This document shows, piece by piece, positions 5,570-5,947 of a stretch of DNA of 5,947 bases (positions within the stretch are counted from its first letter, which is position 1; each line of letters begins with the position of its first letter). A program made the translations under genes and the position numbers. A model generated the notes under the pieces. That model saw only the letters and a list, made by a program, of their open reading frames with translations, had not been told where the DNA came from and made no database searches. The stretch lies in assembly GCA_007123195.1 (NCBI GenBank), contig SKLO01000607.1:1-5947 (forward strand), in the 5' to 3' direction. This DNA comes from Verrucomicrobiales bacterium. Its GTDB lineage: Bacteria; Verrucomicrobiota; Verrucomicrobiia; Verrucomicrobiales; SKLO01.

Positions 5570-5947
5570 GGCGAGCCGCGTCCGCCGGACCGGCGTGGAG
5601 TCTGGGGCAACGGTGGTCCAGAGTGCAGGCAGACATTCCTGTCTGCCGTTGCCCATGACTGGACAATGGCCAAGCCTCATCAGCCCGAGCGCGGGGGAAG
5701 CCGCCCGCTCCCCCAAAGGGCCAGGCCGTGGGCACGCCGTCGGGGGGTGTCGCGAGCAGACAGGAATGTCTACTCCACACTGACCGCGCCTGCCCGCCGT
5801 CGCACCGCTTTCCCGCGTGCGCAAAGGTGGCGGGTTGCGGGGGGCTTTGGCTTTTCGCGGTCAATGCGCGGGCGGTTTGGTGTGCGGGGCTGGGGGGGGC
5901 GAAAGGAGGTCGTTTGGCCTGCGCGGCTCGGCAGGGACGCCTCGCCC
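5570..5947. repeat. 462-bp direct repeat, copy 2 (cut by window end)
   Basis: This is the second, directly adjacent copy of the unit. It is in register at +462 at its start and +464 at its end. It runs to the last base, where the first 14 bases of the inverted-repeat element reappear (5934-5947). The unit is therefore probably complete beyond the window, and further copies may follow. The stretch corresponding to 5316-5360 and that from about 5373 onward are almost unchanged between copies. Confidence 0.93.
5628..5647. repeat. 20-bp palindromic hairpin, copy 2
   Basis: This is identical to the palindrome at 5166-5185. Here the inverted partner core at 5758-5771 (agacaggaatgtct) is an exact reverse complement of 14 bases of the palindrome. 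The bracketed segment 5628-5771 is thus the better-preserved version of a roughly 145-bp element with inverted ends. Confidence 0.8.

Noticed and set aside
5064..5864. Several overlapping open frames on both strands in the 3' repeats
   Set aside because: All are Arg/Gly/Pro-rich, restart in each repeat copy and have palindromes within them. They are translations of non-coding repeats.

Overview
The window is GC-rich DNA carrying five plus-strand protein genes (600-4966), bracketed by two unrelated blocks of non-coding repeats. The repeat style downstream of the genes (frequent short hairpins, a palindrome with core agacattcctgtct, gggacgcctcgccctacc / ggtagggcgagc... inverted pairs, and an aagcggcg-tct-cgccgctt hairpin) resembles interspersed repeats I associate with Verrucomicrobiota. 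None of the genes has a convincing Shine-Dalgarno sequence. The phylum is therefore a tentative inference from repeat style, not from a marker gene.

Layout. Positions 1-497 hold two copies of a 262-bp tandem unit (about 98% identical over the 235 bp compared). Each unit carries two near-palindromic 23-bp sites and a larger inverted repeat. A short unassigned leader (498-599) follows. Then come a Mrp/ApbC-type Fe-S carrier P-loop ATPase (600-1667), a single-pass membrane protein of unknown function (1725-2432), a secreted META/HslJ-like domain protein (2544-3047), an ABC transporter ATPase (3137-4057) and its ABC-2 type six-helix permease (4118-4966). From 4967 to the end there is no gene. This stretch holds a strong hairpin (5002-5020) and then two copies of a 462-464-bp direct repeat, the second cut by the window end. 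The repeat is a mosaic of smaller palindromic elements.

Functional reading. The ATPase and permease form a two-gene transporter of the BcrA/NatA-like class, probably co-transcribed. Mrp and the following membrane protein lie close enough (57 bp) to be co-transcribed, but no shared pathway is evident. The META-domain protein is probably periplasmic. Two of the domain proteins lack cysteines that are common in their families: Mrp has one cysteine in place of CxxC, and the META protein lacks its usual Cys positions. I see no defence system, CRISPR array, tRNA, rRNA, transposase or recombinase. The most unusual content is the repeat architecture on both sides of the gene block.
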